NCBI GenBank assembly: GCA_910579185.1
Contig: CAJTTG010000008.1
Span: 1 to 64,000 of the forward strand
Direction: 5' to 3'
Length of the DNA: 64,000 nucleotides
From: an uncultured Muribaculaceae bacterium
Lineage (GTDB): Bacteria > Bacteroidota > Bacteroidia > Bacteroidales > Muribaculaceae
Of the stretch, positions 16,785 to 25,176 are shown in pieces. The notes under the pieces were generated by a model. That model saw only the letters and a program-made list of their open reading frames with translations. It was not told the DNA's origin and did not search any database. Position numbers and translations under genes: made by a program. The stretch's first letter is position 1. Every line of letters starts with the position of its first letter.

Positions 16785-17792
16785 TCAGACGATGGAGTTC
16801 TTCTTGGTCCATTCGATGATTTCGGGGATATAACCGAATGCGAGGCCGGTCACGGTGTCGGCACAGCCATAGTAAACGGCTATGCGGCCTGTCTCAGGAT
16901 CGTGGAGCGCAGCGCAGGGGAAACATACGTTGGGCACATCGCCGGTCAGCTCATAGATCTCACGCGGAGAGATCAGATATGGACCCGAACGAGCGATCAC
17001 TTTCCAGGGCTGTTCGCGATCGAGAAGAGCGGAGCCGAATGCATAGACATAACCGTTGCAAGAACGGAGCACGCCATGATAGATCAGCAGCCATCCTTCC
17101 GAGGTTTCGATTGGAATAGGACCTGCACCGATCTTCATGCACTGCCATGCGCTCAGCTCGAATGGAGCCGGCGACATCACGTGGCGATGGCGTCCCCAGA
17201 ATTCCATATCGGGCGATTCGCTATAGAAAATATCGCCGAACGGAGTGTGGCCGGTGTCACTCGGACGCGACAGCATGGCGAAGTTACCGTTGATCTTACG
17301 GGGGAACATAACGCCGTTGCGGTTGTAGGGCAGGAATGCGTTCTCAAGCTGATGGAATGTCTCGAAATCCTCTGTCCATGCAGCGCCGATTGTGGGGCCA
17401 TGATAGCCATTGCACCAGGTCACATAGAACTTGCCTTCGATCTCGGCGACGCGAGGATCATAGCCATAGACCCATTCGCCCACTTCCGGATCAGCACCTT
17501 CCAGACGGATATCCTCTTCGTTGATATCCCATTTCAGGCCATCAACAGAGAAACCCACATGGATGCGCATGCGGCGGTTGGTATCATCGCAGCGGAAAAC
17601 GCCGGCAAAGTTATATTTTCCTTTCTTGAAAGGAACTACAGCCGAATTGAAAATACTGTTGGAGGTGGAGAGTGCGTCACGCGGAATCACAGGATTCGCA
17701 CTGTAGCGCCACAGGACATCCTTGCATCCCTCGGGACGGTCTTCCCAGGGCATATTGGGCAGCGGCTGCCCTTTGATTTCGATTTTGCTCAT
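16785..17792 (-). CDS. GH130 beta-mannoside phosphorylase-type enzyme
   Basis: 335 residues, five-bladed propeller fold of glycoside hydrolase family 130. Family members phosphorolyse beta-mannosides (for example Man-beta-1,4-GlcNAc, mannobiose, mannosylglucose) to mannose-1-phosphate, or in some branches hydrolyse them. Visible family marks are RYSANPVIPRDA near the N-terminus, YGYDPRVAEIEGKFYVTWCN with the catalytic Asp, and LIYHGVL with the His that helps bind phosphate. There is no signal peptide, so it is cytoplasmic. The MFS transporter gene lies 26 bp upstream on the same strand, which suggests import of a mannoside and its intracellular phosphorolysis. The size fits the shorter subfamily that includes N-glycan-processing enzymes; exact substrate is uncertain. 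Confidence 0.9.
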   Translation of the reverse strand: MSKIEIKGQPLPNMPWEDRPEGCKDVLWRYSANPVIPRDALSTSNSIFNSAVVPFKKGKYNFAGVFRCDDTNRRMRIHVGFSVDGLKWDINEEDIRLEGADPEVGEWVYGYDPRVAEIEGKFYVTWCNGYHGPTIGAAWTEDFETFHQLENAFLPYNRNGVMFPRKINGNFAMLSRPSDTGHTPFGDIFYSESPDMEFWGRHRHVMSPAPFELSAWQCMKIGAGPIPIETSEGWLLIYHGVLRSCNGYVYAFGSALLDREQPWKVIARSGPYLISPREIYELTGDVPNVCFPCAALHDPETGRIAVYYGCADTVTGLAFGYIPEIIEWTKKNSIV

Positions 17793-17818
17793 TGTTCTTG
17801 GGTTAAGTATATGTTTGA

Positions 17819-19198
17819 TTATGATAATAATTCTGTGTTTTCTTCCGCCTTGACAGTAGCCTCGGCAGCCTCAGCCTCATCTTCCGACGGGGTGTCGTTG
17901 TCGGAATGGGTGAACGGCACGAACCAGGCCAGCAGGAACGACGGAACTGACATTACCAGTGCTATGATGAAGAAGGTCTCATATCCGACCTTAGCACATA
18001 TCCAGCCGCTGATCATGCCCGGAAGCATTACGCCCAGATTCATGATCGCCGATGCGAATGCATAGTGGGCCATCGAGTGTTTGCCCGGTGCCACCTGCTG
18101 CATCATGAACATTGTCAGACCTACGAATCCAAATCCGTAGCAGAGATATTCGGCCACAAGTCCCGATCCGATCACCCACAGGTTTTCGGGCTGGAATGCC
18201 GAGAAAAGGAAATAGATCACGAATGGGATATTGAATATGCACACCAGCGAGAACAGCACGCGTTTCAAGCCGAAATGCGCTATATAGTAGCCACCGAGAA
18301 TCGAGCCTACGATGAATGCAATCGTGCCGAAAGTACCATAGATCATACCGATCTGCTCATTGCTCATCGCAAGACCGCCATCGGCAGCCGATGCCTTGAG
18401 GAACAAAGGTACCATCTTCAGGGCGAATCCCTCGGTCAGACGGTAGCACACGATGAAAAGAATATAGACCCAGATGAATTTTTTCTTGAAGAATGCACTC
18501 AGCACATTCGACATCTCCACCATTGCCTGATTGAAATTCTTGGCATTGGCGGTGGCTTTCGGAGTTGCCGGAAGCATGAAGAAGTGGTAGATTGCAAGCC
18601 CTATCATCAGAGCCGCTATGATACCCATTATCACCATCCATGCATAGAATGGGGCGCGTTCGGGGTTCGACTCCTTGAAATAGGTCATCAACACGCCGGC
18701 CAGTGCAACAAGACCGCCATTGGCAAGCACCTTGGCCAGATTGTAGAATGCTCCCTGCCAGCCGATGTATGTAGACTGGGTCTTTTTGTCAAGAACCGAA
18801 AGATATACGCCGTCAGTGGCTATGTCGTGGGTGGCGCCGGAGAAGGCTATGATACCCATGATGGCTATTGAAGCGGCGAAAAAACACGGAAGCGGCAGCA
18901 GGAATACGATCAGTGCGAAACAGAATCCCGAAATGGCCTGCGTTGCTATCACGAAATTGCGTTTTGTCCAATAAATCTCAAGCAGCGGACTCCAGATGAA
19001 TTTCAATGTGTAGGGAAGAGTCAGCAGAGATGTCCACAGGGCTATCTGCTCCTTGTCAATCCCGAGGTCGTCAAACATAATGACAGCCACGAGATTAAGC
19101 ACGATAAACGGCAGACCCATGGCGAAATAGACCGACGGAACCCAAGCCAAGGGGTTGCGTTTCTTGGTCTGCTTCATGGCGGCAATGTCCTGATGCAT
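17819..19198 (-). CDS. MFS transporter, probably for a mannoside
   Basis: 459 residues with about 12 hydrophobic segments, an inner-membrane major-facilitator permease. The first helix region, WVPSVYFAMGLPFIVLNLV, and the loop TLPYTLKFIWSPLLEIYWTKR resemble the AmpG-like branch, whose members carry oligosaccharides or muropeptides. The hydrophilic tail is acidic (SEDEAEAAEATVKAEEN). An ATG at 19177 (MKQTKKRN) is an equally good start. The GH130 gene follows directly, so a beta-mannoside is the likeliest cargo. The tRNA-Arg gene ends 36 bp upstream on the same strand. Confidence 0.85.
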   Translation of the reverse strand: MHQDIAAMKQTKKRNPLAWVPSVYFAMGLPFIVLNLVAVIMFDDLGIDKEQIALWTSLLTLPYTLKFIWSPLLEIYWTKRNFVIATQAISGFCFALIVFLLPLPCFFAASIAIMGIIAFSGATHDIATDGVYLSVLDKKTQSTYIGWQGAFYNLAKVLANGGLVALAGVLMTYFKESNPERAPFYAWMVIMGIIAALMIGLAIYHFFMLPATPKATANAKNFNQAMVEMSNVLSAFFKKKFIWVYILFIVCYRLTEGFALKMVPLFLKASAADGGLAMSNEQIGMIYGTFGTIAFIVGSILGGYYIAHFGLKRVLFSLVCIFNIPFVIYFLFSAFQPENLWVIGSGLVAEYLCYGFGFVGLTMFMMQQVAPGKHSMAHYAFASAIMNLGVMLPGMISGWICAKVGYETFFIIALVMSVPSFLLAWFVPFTHSDNDTPSEDEAEAAEATVKAEENTELLS

Positions 19199-19233
19199 AG
19201 GATAGAAATTAAGGTTGTGTATGATTGTTTTAG

Positions 19234-19305
19234 TACCCCGGAGCAGAATCGAACTGCTATCTAAAGTTTAGGAAACTTCTATTCTATCCGTTGAACTACC
19301 GGGGC
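19234..19305 (-). tRNA. tRNA-Arg (anticodon CCU)
   Basis: A 72-nt cloverleaf on the minus strand: acceptor GCCCCGG pairs with CCGGGGU (one G-U), anticodon loop UUCCUAA gives CCU, T-arm has GUUCGAUUC. It decodes AGG. CCA is not encoded. A TATATTTG box lies at 19354-19361. Confidence 0.93.
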
Positions 19306-19353
19306 TTTACCGACCGCACGGGCACCTGAATGTCCCCTTGGTCTAATCAAATG

Positions 19354-19361
19354 CAAATATA
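19354..19361 (-). promoter_or_regulatory. -7 box (TATATTTG) of tRNA-Arg
   Basis: Minus-strand match to TAnnTTTG, 49 bp upstream of the tRNA 5' end. The precursor would need 5' trimming. Confidence 0.5.
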
Positions 19362-19449
19362 TACATTTTTCCCTATTCTGGCAAATCACTTTTGCAACCA
19401 TTCAACCACAGTTTGCCTTCGATTACTCATTGGATGGTCGATATGCCTA

Positions 19450-19776
19450 CTACAGGTCAAGTTCAGCAGCAATCTCTTTTATAACAGACAAAATTATATT
19501 GTCATAGTCCGACTTATCGTAAGCATACAGCAGATAAAGACATCCATTCCTTTCCACACAATCAAATGTGATCACCCTGCAACCTCCGGACTTACCTTTT
19601 CCTTTAGCAGCTATTGCCATACGCACCTTACGAAATCCATCACCAAGATCTGTACCCAGATGCGGATTAAGGGAAAGAGCATCAACAAGTTTTTTGTAAT
19701 CGGAATTAAAGCTACGGTATTTTTTTGCCATAGGCTTTGCGCTTTTGATGAAAGCCTGCGTTGCTATTATCTCCAT
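19450..19776 (-). CDS. RelE/HigB-type mRNA interferase toxin
   Basis: 108 residues, basic, start overlapping the antitoxin stop by one base (TGATG). The pattern KKYRSFNSDYKKLVDAL, then GDGFRKVRMAIAAKGKGKSGGCRVI, then LYLLYAYDKSDYDN fits the RelE/ParE superfamily toxins that cleave mRNA at the ribosome, and most resembles the branch annotated as 'type II toxin-antitoxin RelE/ParE'. Basic residues between K45 and K70 would form the RNA-binding face. It is inactive while bound by the upstream antitoxin. Confidence 0.85.
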   Translation of the reverse strand: MEIIATQAFIKSAKPMAKKYRSFNSDYKKLVDALSLNPHLGTDLGDGFRKVRMAIAAKGKGKSGGCRVITFDCVERNGCLYLLYAYDKSDYDNIILSVIKEIAAELDL

Positions 19777-20006
19777 CAGAATTCAATATCTTTAGCCAAA
19801 GGCAGATCAACAGATCCATGCAGATGAGACTTAACCTCGGCACAAGCCGCACGGATACTATCCTCGACAATGGCATCGGCATCAGATATTGGCGTTATCT
19901 TGAAGTTTCCCAGACGGGATGTCAAAACAATAGATTGGCCATTCATCGCCGCACTCAACACCTTCGATTGATTCTCACGGAATTCTCTGGCAGAAACTAC
20001 AATCAT
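19776..20006 (-). CDS. Phd/YefM-type antitoxin
   Basis: 76 residues. The N-terminal part, VSAREFRENQSKVLSAAMNG, then IVLTSRLGNFKITPI, is the DNA-binding half seen in Phd/YefM antitoxins. The C-terminal part (VKSHLHGSVDLPLAKDIEF) should wrap the toxin. It precedes the toxin, the usual order, and carries its own promoter box at 20040-20047, which it probably represses together with the toxin. Confidence 0.8.
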   Translation of the reverse strand: MIVVSAREFRENQSKVLSAAMNGQSIVLTSRLGNFKITPISDADAIVEDSIRAACAEVKSHLHGSVDLPLAKDIEF

Positions 20007-20039
20007 GATCTTTTGAATTTGAATTTAATTATTACCCTA

Positions 20040-20047
20040 CAAAGATA
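20040..20047 (-). promoter_or_regulatory. -7 box (TATCTTTG) of the toxin-antitoxin operon
   Basis: Minus-strand TAnnTTTG match, 33 bp upstream of the antitoxin start. Confidence 0.55.
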
Positions 20048-20119
20048 ACAAAAAAGGATCAAAAGATACCATTTTGGTTACCAAAAAAAATAAATATGTC
20101 CAGCCCAACACTATAAGGA

Positions 20120-20147
20120 GTCGTGGTGGCGGATCTCCGAGACGCCC
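20120..20147. repeat. Intergenic repeat unit B copy
   Basis: GTCGTGGTGGCGGATCTCCG followed by AGACGCC. Same unit as at 3449-3475, 17 kb away. Confidence 0.65.
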
Positions 20148-20206
20148 CCGGGAAAACTATATAAATTCCGGTTATGATCTTACGCCGGGATATGGCATTG
20201 CGGTGG

Positions 20207-21493
20207 TCAGTCAGCTTTGTGATCAGGCGCCGGGGAGATGCGGATCAGTTCGAGACGGGTCGATGTGCGGCGCATGATTTCAAATTCGTGATTATCGATC
20301 AACAGCTTTTCGCCCTGCGCCGGAATCTCTCCGGTCTCATAAAGGATATATCCGGCAAGCGTCTGATAGGCGTCATCTTCGGGAATATCGATATGGTAGG
20401 TCTCGCGGAGCACTTCAATCTCAACGCGCCCACTGCATTCGTAGACACCATCGCCCGTGCAGCGCACCATCTCGCTCGTGGTGTCGTGTTCATCGCGGAT
20501 ATCGCCGAAAATCTCTTCCACAAGATCTTCAAGCGTGACGAGGCCGGCTGTGCCACCAAATTCATCGACAACGATAGCCATTGACCGCTTTTCCGACAGC
20601 AGACGACGCATAAGCTTGTTGGCCAGCAGCGATTCCGGAGCGAAAACCACCGGCTTGATATGCTCGCGCCAGTCCGATTCGGGATCAAACAATTCGCTTA
20701 CGTGGATATAACCCAGAACATTGTCAATATCGTCGGCATAGACAACGATCTTGCTGCGCCCCGACTCGGTGAACAGACGCACCAGATCGTCCCTTGTGGC
20801 CGTATCCTTATTGACAGCCACAATCTCATTGCGAGGCAACATACAGTCGCGCAGATGGGTTGTGGAGAAATCAAGGGCGTTGTGGAATATCTTCACCTCG
20901 TTTTCCACCGGAGCTTTGTCGGGATTCACCTCATCGATGCTTTTCTCAAGATACTGGTTGAGATCGCCGATAGTAAGCACCCCAATGCGGTTGGTCTCGT
21001 TTTTGATACCGAACAGACGCATCAGCGATTTCGACAGCCACGTGGTGAACACCGACACCGGAAGCAGTATGGTGTAGAACACGGCGATAGGCAACGCGAA
21101 GATCTTCAGTGAAGTATAGGGATTGATGCGGAACACGGTTTTCGGGAAAAACTCACCCGTAAGCAGAATTATGCCCGTGGAGATAAGCGTAGATATCAGC
21201 AGGATAAGAGCCTGATTGAGTCCGGTATGCTCCAGCCAGCACGTCTCAAGCAGATATGCCGCCCCCATGCCGTAGACCACGAGCATTATGTTATTGCCCA
21301 CAAGGATAGTTGAGATGAACAGATCCTCGTCGCGATAGAAAAGCCCGATGATGCGGCCTATCAGTCCGCCGCGCTTCACGTCAAGTTCCATCTGAACTCG
21401 GTCGGAAGTGATATAGGCTATCTCCGTTCCGGAAAATAGTCCGGAGAATACGAGCGACACTGCTGCTATTATGATCCAGGCTGTGGTATCCAT
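20207..21493 (-). CDS. CNNM / CBS / CorC-HlyC domain membrane protein
   Basis: 428 residues. The N-terminal CNNM membrane domain has the typical opening FSGLFSGTEIAYITSDRV and ISTILVGNNIMLVVYG, with about four hydrophobic segments. Two CBS domains follow (LRDCMLPRNEIVAVNKDT and MAIVVDEFGGTAGLVTLEDL), then a C-terminal CorC/HlyC domain (DIPEDDAYQTLAGYILYETG). Such proteins are linked to magnesium or cobalt efflux; the name 'hemolysin' is historical. In gliding relatives the similar GldE exists, but no motility genes are here. It ends the coaX-OMP-lptC operon, 15 bp after lptC. Confidence 0.9.
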   Translation of the reverse strand: MDTTAWIIIAAVSLVFSGLFSGTEIAYITSDRVQMELDVKRGGLIGRIIGLFYRDEDLFISTILVGNNIMLVVYGMGAAYLLETCWLEHTGLNQALILLISTLISTGIILLTGEFFPKTVFRINPYTSLKIFALPIAVFYTILLPVSVFTTWLSKSLMRLFGIKNETNRIGVLTIGDLNQYLEKSIDEVNPDKAPVENEVKIFHNALDFSTTHLRDCMLPRNEIVAVNKDTATRDDLVRLFTESGRSKIVVYADDIDNVLGYIHVSELFDPESDWREHIKPVVFAPESLLANKLMRRLLSEKRSMAIVVDEFGGTAGLVTLEDLVEEIFGDIRDEHDTTSEMVRCTGDGVYECSGRVEIEVLRETYHIDIPEDDAYQTLAGYILYETGEIPAQGEKLLIDNHEFEIMRRTSTRLELIRISPAPDHKAD

Positions 21494-21508
21494 GAATGTA
21501 TCTATGGT

Positions 21509-22345
21509 TTAGTTTGACAGAGCCTTCCGCGGCTTGTCATTTTGAATCTTGATATTTTTTAATGCCGCACCCTTTGGAAGCGGTTCCGGATCGGCATGGC
21601 GTTTCACGTGGGAGTCGTCGGCCTTGCCCGACACAATCATGTGGGGCGCATGCGGATCCACAGGCATCGTTCCGGGCACCGGTTTGACCACCGTGTCGGG
21701 TCGCGCGGCGGCAGCCCTGCGGGTAGAGTCGGTCTTGAACTGCTCTGCCGGGAATATGCCGGAAACACGCAACACGTGGTAGTTGGTCATAGTCTCATTG
21801 CTCTCGAAGCCATAACCCTCGATCACTTTCTTGTCGCGTTCTATGTGGATAAACGAGTCGCTGTAGACCTTCTGGCGACGCTGATCCCAGTAGAGTTCCT
21901 CAGTAAGAAATTTCTCCCCGATGGTGTTGCGGATATTCACATAACCCTTCAGCCTCCAGAGCTGCTTGTTTTTGTAGAAAATGGCGGTATCGCAGTCTAT
22001 TGTAGCCTCCGGTCGCATTTTCATGTCGAATGTCTGCACATGCAGGCCGTCGGGGAAACGCCACGTAGGCTCCTTGGCTTCGTCGAACATGTACCAGAGA
22101 GGCGTGGTGATCTTGTAGCGCGTTATGCCGGAATCGGAAATCAGGGTGTTGACATCGATAGTCGTCATGGTCGGGGTAGTCTCCGGATCGGTGGATCCCG
22201 AGATCACCTCCTTATCCTCTTCCTTACAGCCCACAAAGGCCGATGCAGCGGCAATAGCCATCACGACGGCCATGGGAAGGATCCGCATGGCCGAGCCACC
22301 GGCTGCCGCCGACTGTCGGTTGGATTTACGTGAGCAAAACAACAT
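21509..22345 (-). CDS. lptC: LptC-family lipopolysaccharide export protein
   Basis: 278 residues. After an N-terminal hydrophobic segment a lipobox-like FVGCKEED appears at about residue 40, so the protein may be a lipoprotein from the inner ATG (MRILPMAV). The middle part is a beta-jellyroll of LPS-transport type: ITTPLWYMFDEAKEPTWRFP, then ATIDCDTAIFYKNKQLWRLK, then LTEELYWDQRRQKVYSDSFI. LptC bridges the LptBFG ATPase and the periplasmic LptA. The C-terminal 60 residues are disordered and charged. It sits between the barrel protein and the CNNM protein. Confidence 0.85.
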   Translation of the reverse strand: MLFCSRKSNRQSAAAGGSAMRILPMAVVMAIAAASAFVGCKEEDKEVISGSTDPETTPTMTTIDVNTLISDSGITRYKITTPLWYMFDEAKEPTWRFPDGLHVQTFDMKMRPEATIDCDTAIFYKNKQLWRLKGYVNIRNTIGEKFLTEELYWDQRRQKVYSDSFIHIERDKKVIEGYGFESNETMTNYHVLRVSGIFPAEQFKTDSTRRAAAARPDTVVKPVPGTMPVDPHAPHMIVSGKADDSHVKRHADPEPLPKGAALKNIKIQNDKPRKALSN

Positions 22346-22370
22346 CGTAACCGGCTCTGATCTGTGTTTT

Positions 22371-23636
22371 TTACTTGATCTTGTTCTGGAAGAACCAGAG
22401 TTCGTTGAAGTTGATTCCGAGACGGATATTGAAGTAGTTCTCTTTCAACAGGGGATTCGGATGCGCCTGACGGTGGCGGTATTCAAAACCGAGATTGATC
22501 TGGGTCTTGGATGCGAGTGCCGGGAATCCGAAACCGAACGATACGCCATATTCACGCACGTTATTGTCGCCCACCATCATATAGTCGCGATTGTAGAATC
22601 CACCGGCGCGATAGGATATGCGTTTGAAATAGTTTCCGCGCACAGCCGGAGTAAATTCCGCGCCAAGCCCAATCTGCCAGCGGTCTGAGAAACGTGTTGA
22701 TTCGAAATGCGGCAGATCGAGGGTCTTAACCTTCGACCAAGGCTGATAAGTGAAGTCGGCTTCAATGAACAGACGCTTCTGCCAGCGGTAACTGATACCT
22801 GCGCCCCATGTGTCGGGCAATGAGGCATGACGCTTCAAAGAGGCCTCGCCAACGGTGTCGGGAGCCTGATCGGCATCAACATCGTATTTTGTCACCCAGG
22901 CCTTGCCAAGCAGCGATTTGCCGGGTGTGTAGGTCACACCGAGGGTCACACGGTTGTCGGCGTTAAGGTCGAGATTGTATTGTGCGCCGAGTTGCAGACG
23001 CCAGTCGCGGATCTGCATCACCTGCTCGAAAAGCGATGTCGATGTTGACGTTGATCCGTCGGCGGTTACATACACATCGTTGACCGTTGTGCCAAACAGA
23101 TATGAGAAATTGAAACCGAGGCTGAAACCTTTGAATATACGTCCGGCAAAACCGAGATATAGCTGGTTGATGCCTCCTGATCCCTGACGGGAATTGACAC
23201 CATTGGCAATTTCAGATCCGAACGAATAGCCCACCGAGGAGAAGGGAACGAGACCGAGGCTGGCACCCATGCGCTGACCGATCGGCACTTGCATGGTGAT
23301 GTAGTCCAGACCGCCACCTTTCTGAGTGGATGAAGCCGCCGGGGAGTCGCCAACGGCACCCTCCTTCATGTTGATGAAAGAAAGGTCGACACCCATATCG
23401 AACAGGAATGTCAGAGAGTCGGCCGCGGCATACGATGCCGGGTTCATCACGTTGATCTGTCGTCCGGAGTTCATGGCATAGCCGACGCCGCCCATCTGGC
23501 GTTGCGAGGCAGATGCGTTATCATTGAGCAGACCATAACCGAATTTTGAATACGGCGAATTGGTCTGAGCCTGAGATACGGCAGTTATGCAGAGCAGTGC
23601 AGCTGCAAAAAGAGATAATCGATTAGTTATTTTCAT
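22371..23636 (-). CDS. Outer-membrane beta-barrel protein (FadL/PorV-like)
   Basis: 421 residues. The signal peptide ends near AVSQAQT, followed by NSPYSKFGYGLLND, the hallmark start of a Bacteroidota barrel family. Alternating strands with aromatic girdles run to the C-terminus, which ends in NELWFFQNKIK. GGVGYAMNSG and INVMNPASYAAADSLTF near the N-terminus resemble FadL/PorV-type transport barrels. Ligand unknown. It overlaps coaX by 14 bp and precedes lptC, so it may be tied to envelope building. Confidence 0.8.
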   Translation of the reverse strand: MKITNRLSLFAAALLCITAVSQAQTNSPYSKFGYGLLNDNASASQRQMGGVGYAMNSGRQINVMNPASYAAADSLTFLFDMGVDLSFINMKEGAVGDSPAASSTQKGGGLDYITMQVPIGQRMGASLGLVPFSSVGYSFGSEIANGVNSRQGSGGINQLYLGFAGRIFKGFSLGFNFSYLFGTTVNDVYVTADGSTSTSTSLFEQVMQIRDWRLQLGAQYNLDLNADNRVTLGVTYTPGKSLLGKAWVTKYDVDADQAPDTVGEASLKRHASLPDTWGAGISYRWQKRLFIEADFTYQPWSKVKTLDLPHFESTRFSDRWQIGLGAEFTPAVRGNYFKRISYRAGGFYNRDYMMVGDNNVREYGVSFGFGFPALASKTQINLGFEYRHRQAHPNPLLKENYFNIRLGINFNELWFFQNKIK

Positions 23637-24360
23637 TGTAGATCAATATTCTGTTGAGGCCTTTGCTGACGAGATGCGGATCAACCGTTATGTCGAAATC
23701 GCAAAGGCGGCTTAATTCCTGTGCCCATCCGCCGGTCATCACCACTTTGGTACCTTCCGGCAGTCGGTTTTTATAGTACGATATGCTACCCACAATGCCG
23801 TAGATAGCCCCGAGAGTCATGGCCGACGTCGTGTCGTGGCCAAGGAAATCGTCGGTTGGCAGTTCGCGTGGCACCTCCACCCGTGGCAGACGGGCCGTGA
23901 ACCGATGGAGAGCCTCAAGCCGCATGTTCATACCCGGGGCTATGTTGCCCCCTTTGAACCGTCCGTCGGCAGTCACGGCATCGTAAGTCACAGCCGTACC
24001 GGCGTCGACAACAAGCAGTGGCGTGTCGGGGAAAAGCTGCTGCGCCCCGACTGCCGCGGCAATTCTGTCGGCTCCGAGCGAGCCGGGCGTTCCATAGTCA
24101 ATGGCTATCGGCAGGGGCATGTCGCTTTTAAGGCGGATCACCTTGCGGATAGAGTTGGAGAGCACAGCCATCACGTCAGTACCGCGGGATGCGACCGAGC
24201 AGTAGATCGCTGCGTCGATTCCCGGCTTTGACGCCATTAGCTGCATAAGGCTTTCCGGCGAGAGATGCTGCACTATGCGCATCTCCACAAGCTCATCGCC
24301 TTCCCAGAGGGCGAGCTTGGCAGCCGAATTTCCTTGATCGATGGTTAGATATAGTGCCAT
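23623..24360 (-). CDS. coaX: Type III pantothenate kinase
   Basis: Phosphorylates pantothenate in the first step of coenzyme A synthesis. 245 residues. Motifs: TIDQGNSAAKLALW (phosphate loop, about 6-19), PGSLGADRIAAAVGA with the catalytic Asp, VVDAGTAVTYDAV, and GGNIAPGMNMRLEALHRFTARLP. It is the first gene of the operon coaX-OMP-lptC-CNNM. Its -7 box ends only 8 bp before the ATG, so the transcript may be almost leaderless. Confidence 0.95.
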   Translation of the reverse strand: MALYLTIDQGNSAAKLALWEGDELVEMRIVQHLSPESLMQLMASKPGIDAAIYCSVASRGTDVMAVLSNSIRKVIRLKSDMPLPIAIDYGTPGSLGADRIAAAVGAQQLFPDTPLLVVDAGTAVTYDAVTADGRFKGGNIAPGMNMRLEALHRFTARLPRVEVPRELPTDDFLGHDTTSAMTLGAIYGIVGSISYYKNRLPEGTKVVMTGGWAQELSRLCDFDITVDPHLVSKGLNRILIYNENN

Positions 24361-24367
24361 TATGGCG

Positions 24368-24375
24368 CAAAGTTA
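24368..24375 (-). promoter_or_regulatory. coaX -7 box (TAACTTTG), nearly leaderless
   Basis: A TAnnTTTG match on the minus strand. With the usual start point a few bases downstream, the mRNA would begin only about 3-5 nt before the ATG at 24360. Confidence 0.55.
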
Positions 24376-24437
24376 GCAATATTCTATTAAACGCGCTCTA
24401 AATTTTTATTAAACGCGCTCAATAGACTGAAAAATAA

Positions 24438-24848
24438 TCATTTTTGCGACTTCTCTCTGGCGCGGAGTTCCTTATTGAGTGTGTGGGCGCTCATGAGCGA
24501 TGAATAGACCTGAAGCACACCTCCGGCAAGGGTGAAAGCAAGCCAGTCGAGACGCTCGGGAGTGTACCACATAAAAAATGCCCCTGCACAGAAAATAACG
24601 CAGCTCCACAGCTCGATACGTGCCAGACGGCGCACACGCAGCACCGATCCCTTATAGCTCGGGGCAAGGACTCTTCCGATCAGCGCAATGACTGCTCCGG
24701 CTGAATATAGCCAGCGGAAAAGTGATCCTTCGATTCTGAGCAACGGAAGCACGGTTCCTGCCACAATGAGCAGCAGCCCGGCGTTCATCAGCCATAGCCA
24801 TGGCGACGACGGAATGGTGAAATCCTCTTTGGTATAGTTCTTTGTCAT
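24438..24848 (-). CDS. Small four-helix membrane protein, unknown function
   Basis: 136 residues with about four hydrophobic segments (WLWLMNAGLLLIVAGTVLPL, LYSAGAVIALIGRVL, LWSCVIFCAGAFFMWY, LAFTLAGGVLQVYSSLM) and a basic C-terminal tail (LNKELRAREKSQK). I do not recognise the family with certainty. It is the last gene of the DUF3822-rsmD-ftsB set, 19 bp after the FtsB-like gene, so an envelope or division-related role is possible but unproven. Confidence 0.7.
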   Translation of the reverse strand: MTKNYTKEDFTIPSSPWLWLMNAGLLLIVAGTVLPLLRIEGSLFRWLYSAGAVIALIGRVLAPSYKGSVLRVRRLARIELWSCVIFCAGAFFMWYTPERLDWLAFTLAGGVLQVYSSLMSAHTLNKELRAREKSQK

Positions 24849-24867
24849 TATTGTTCCTTATGATGGA

Positions 24868-25176
24868 TTATTTGATTATGAAAATATCTTCGTGGGGACG
24901 CTGCATGTGATAGCGTTCGCGTGCCACCTGTTCAAGGGCATAGGGATCGCTCGACAGCTGGGTGTTGAGCTGCCGGTAGTATTCAAGGGAATCCTGCTCG
25001 ATCTTGACCGCTTCCTGAAGTGCGGCAGCCTCCTGTTCGTAGTGGTAGGTGGCCTGTATGGAGTTTTCGGTAAAGAAAAGGATATAGACCAACACCGCCA
25101 CCACAGCTACAAGATTCAGATTCATCAGATAGCGTCGGCTCCATTGGGCGAATGTGGGTTTCATTGGCTGGTTCAT
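24868..25176 (-). CDS. FtsB/DivIC-type septum formation initiator
   Basis: 102 residues, bitopic: a short cytoplasmic N-terminus, one membrane helix (NLVAVVAVLVYILFFTENSI, about 20-39), then a periplasmic coiled coil (YHYEQEAAALQEAVKIEQDS) and the conserved DPYALEQVARERYHMQRPHED. Proteins of this type join FtsL and FtsQ/DivIB in the divisome. The start overlaps the end of rsmD by 4 bp. Family call is good; which name (ftsB or divIC) is arbitrary here. Confidence 0.88.
   Translation of the reverse strand: MNQPMKPTFAQWSRRYLMNLNLVAVVAVLVYILFFTENSIQATYHYEQEAAALQEAVKIEQDSLEYYRQLNTQLSSDPYALEQVARERYHMQRPHEDIFIIK

Noticed and set aside
16773..18065. 430-residue plus-strand open frame over GH130 and the MFS gene
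   Set aside because: Covers two well-identified genes on the other strand; composition is that of a shadow frame.
19234..20147. Integrated element at tRNA-Arg
   Set aside because: No integrase, no duplicated tRNA end, and the toxin-antitoxin pair lies on the 5' side of the tRNA, not at the usual 3' insertion side.
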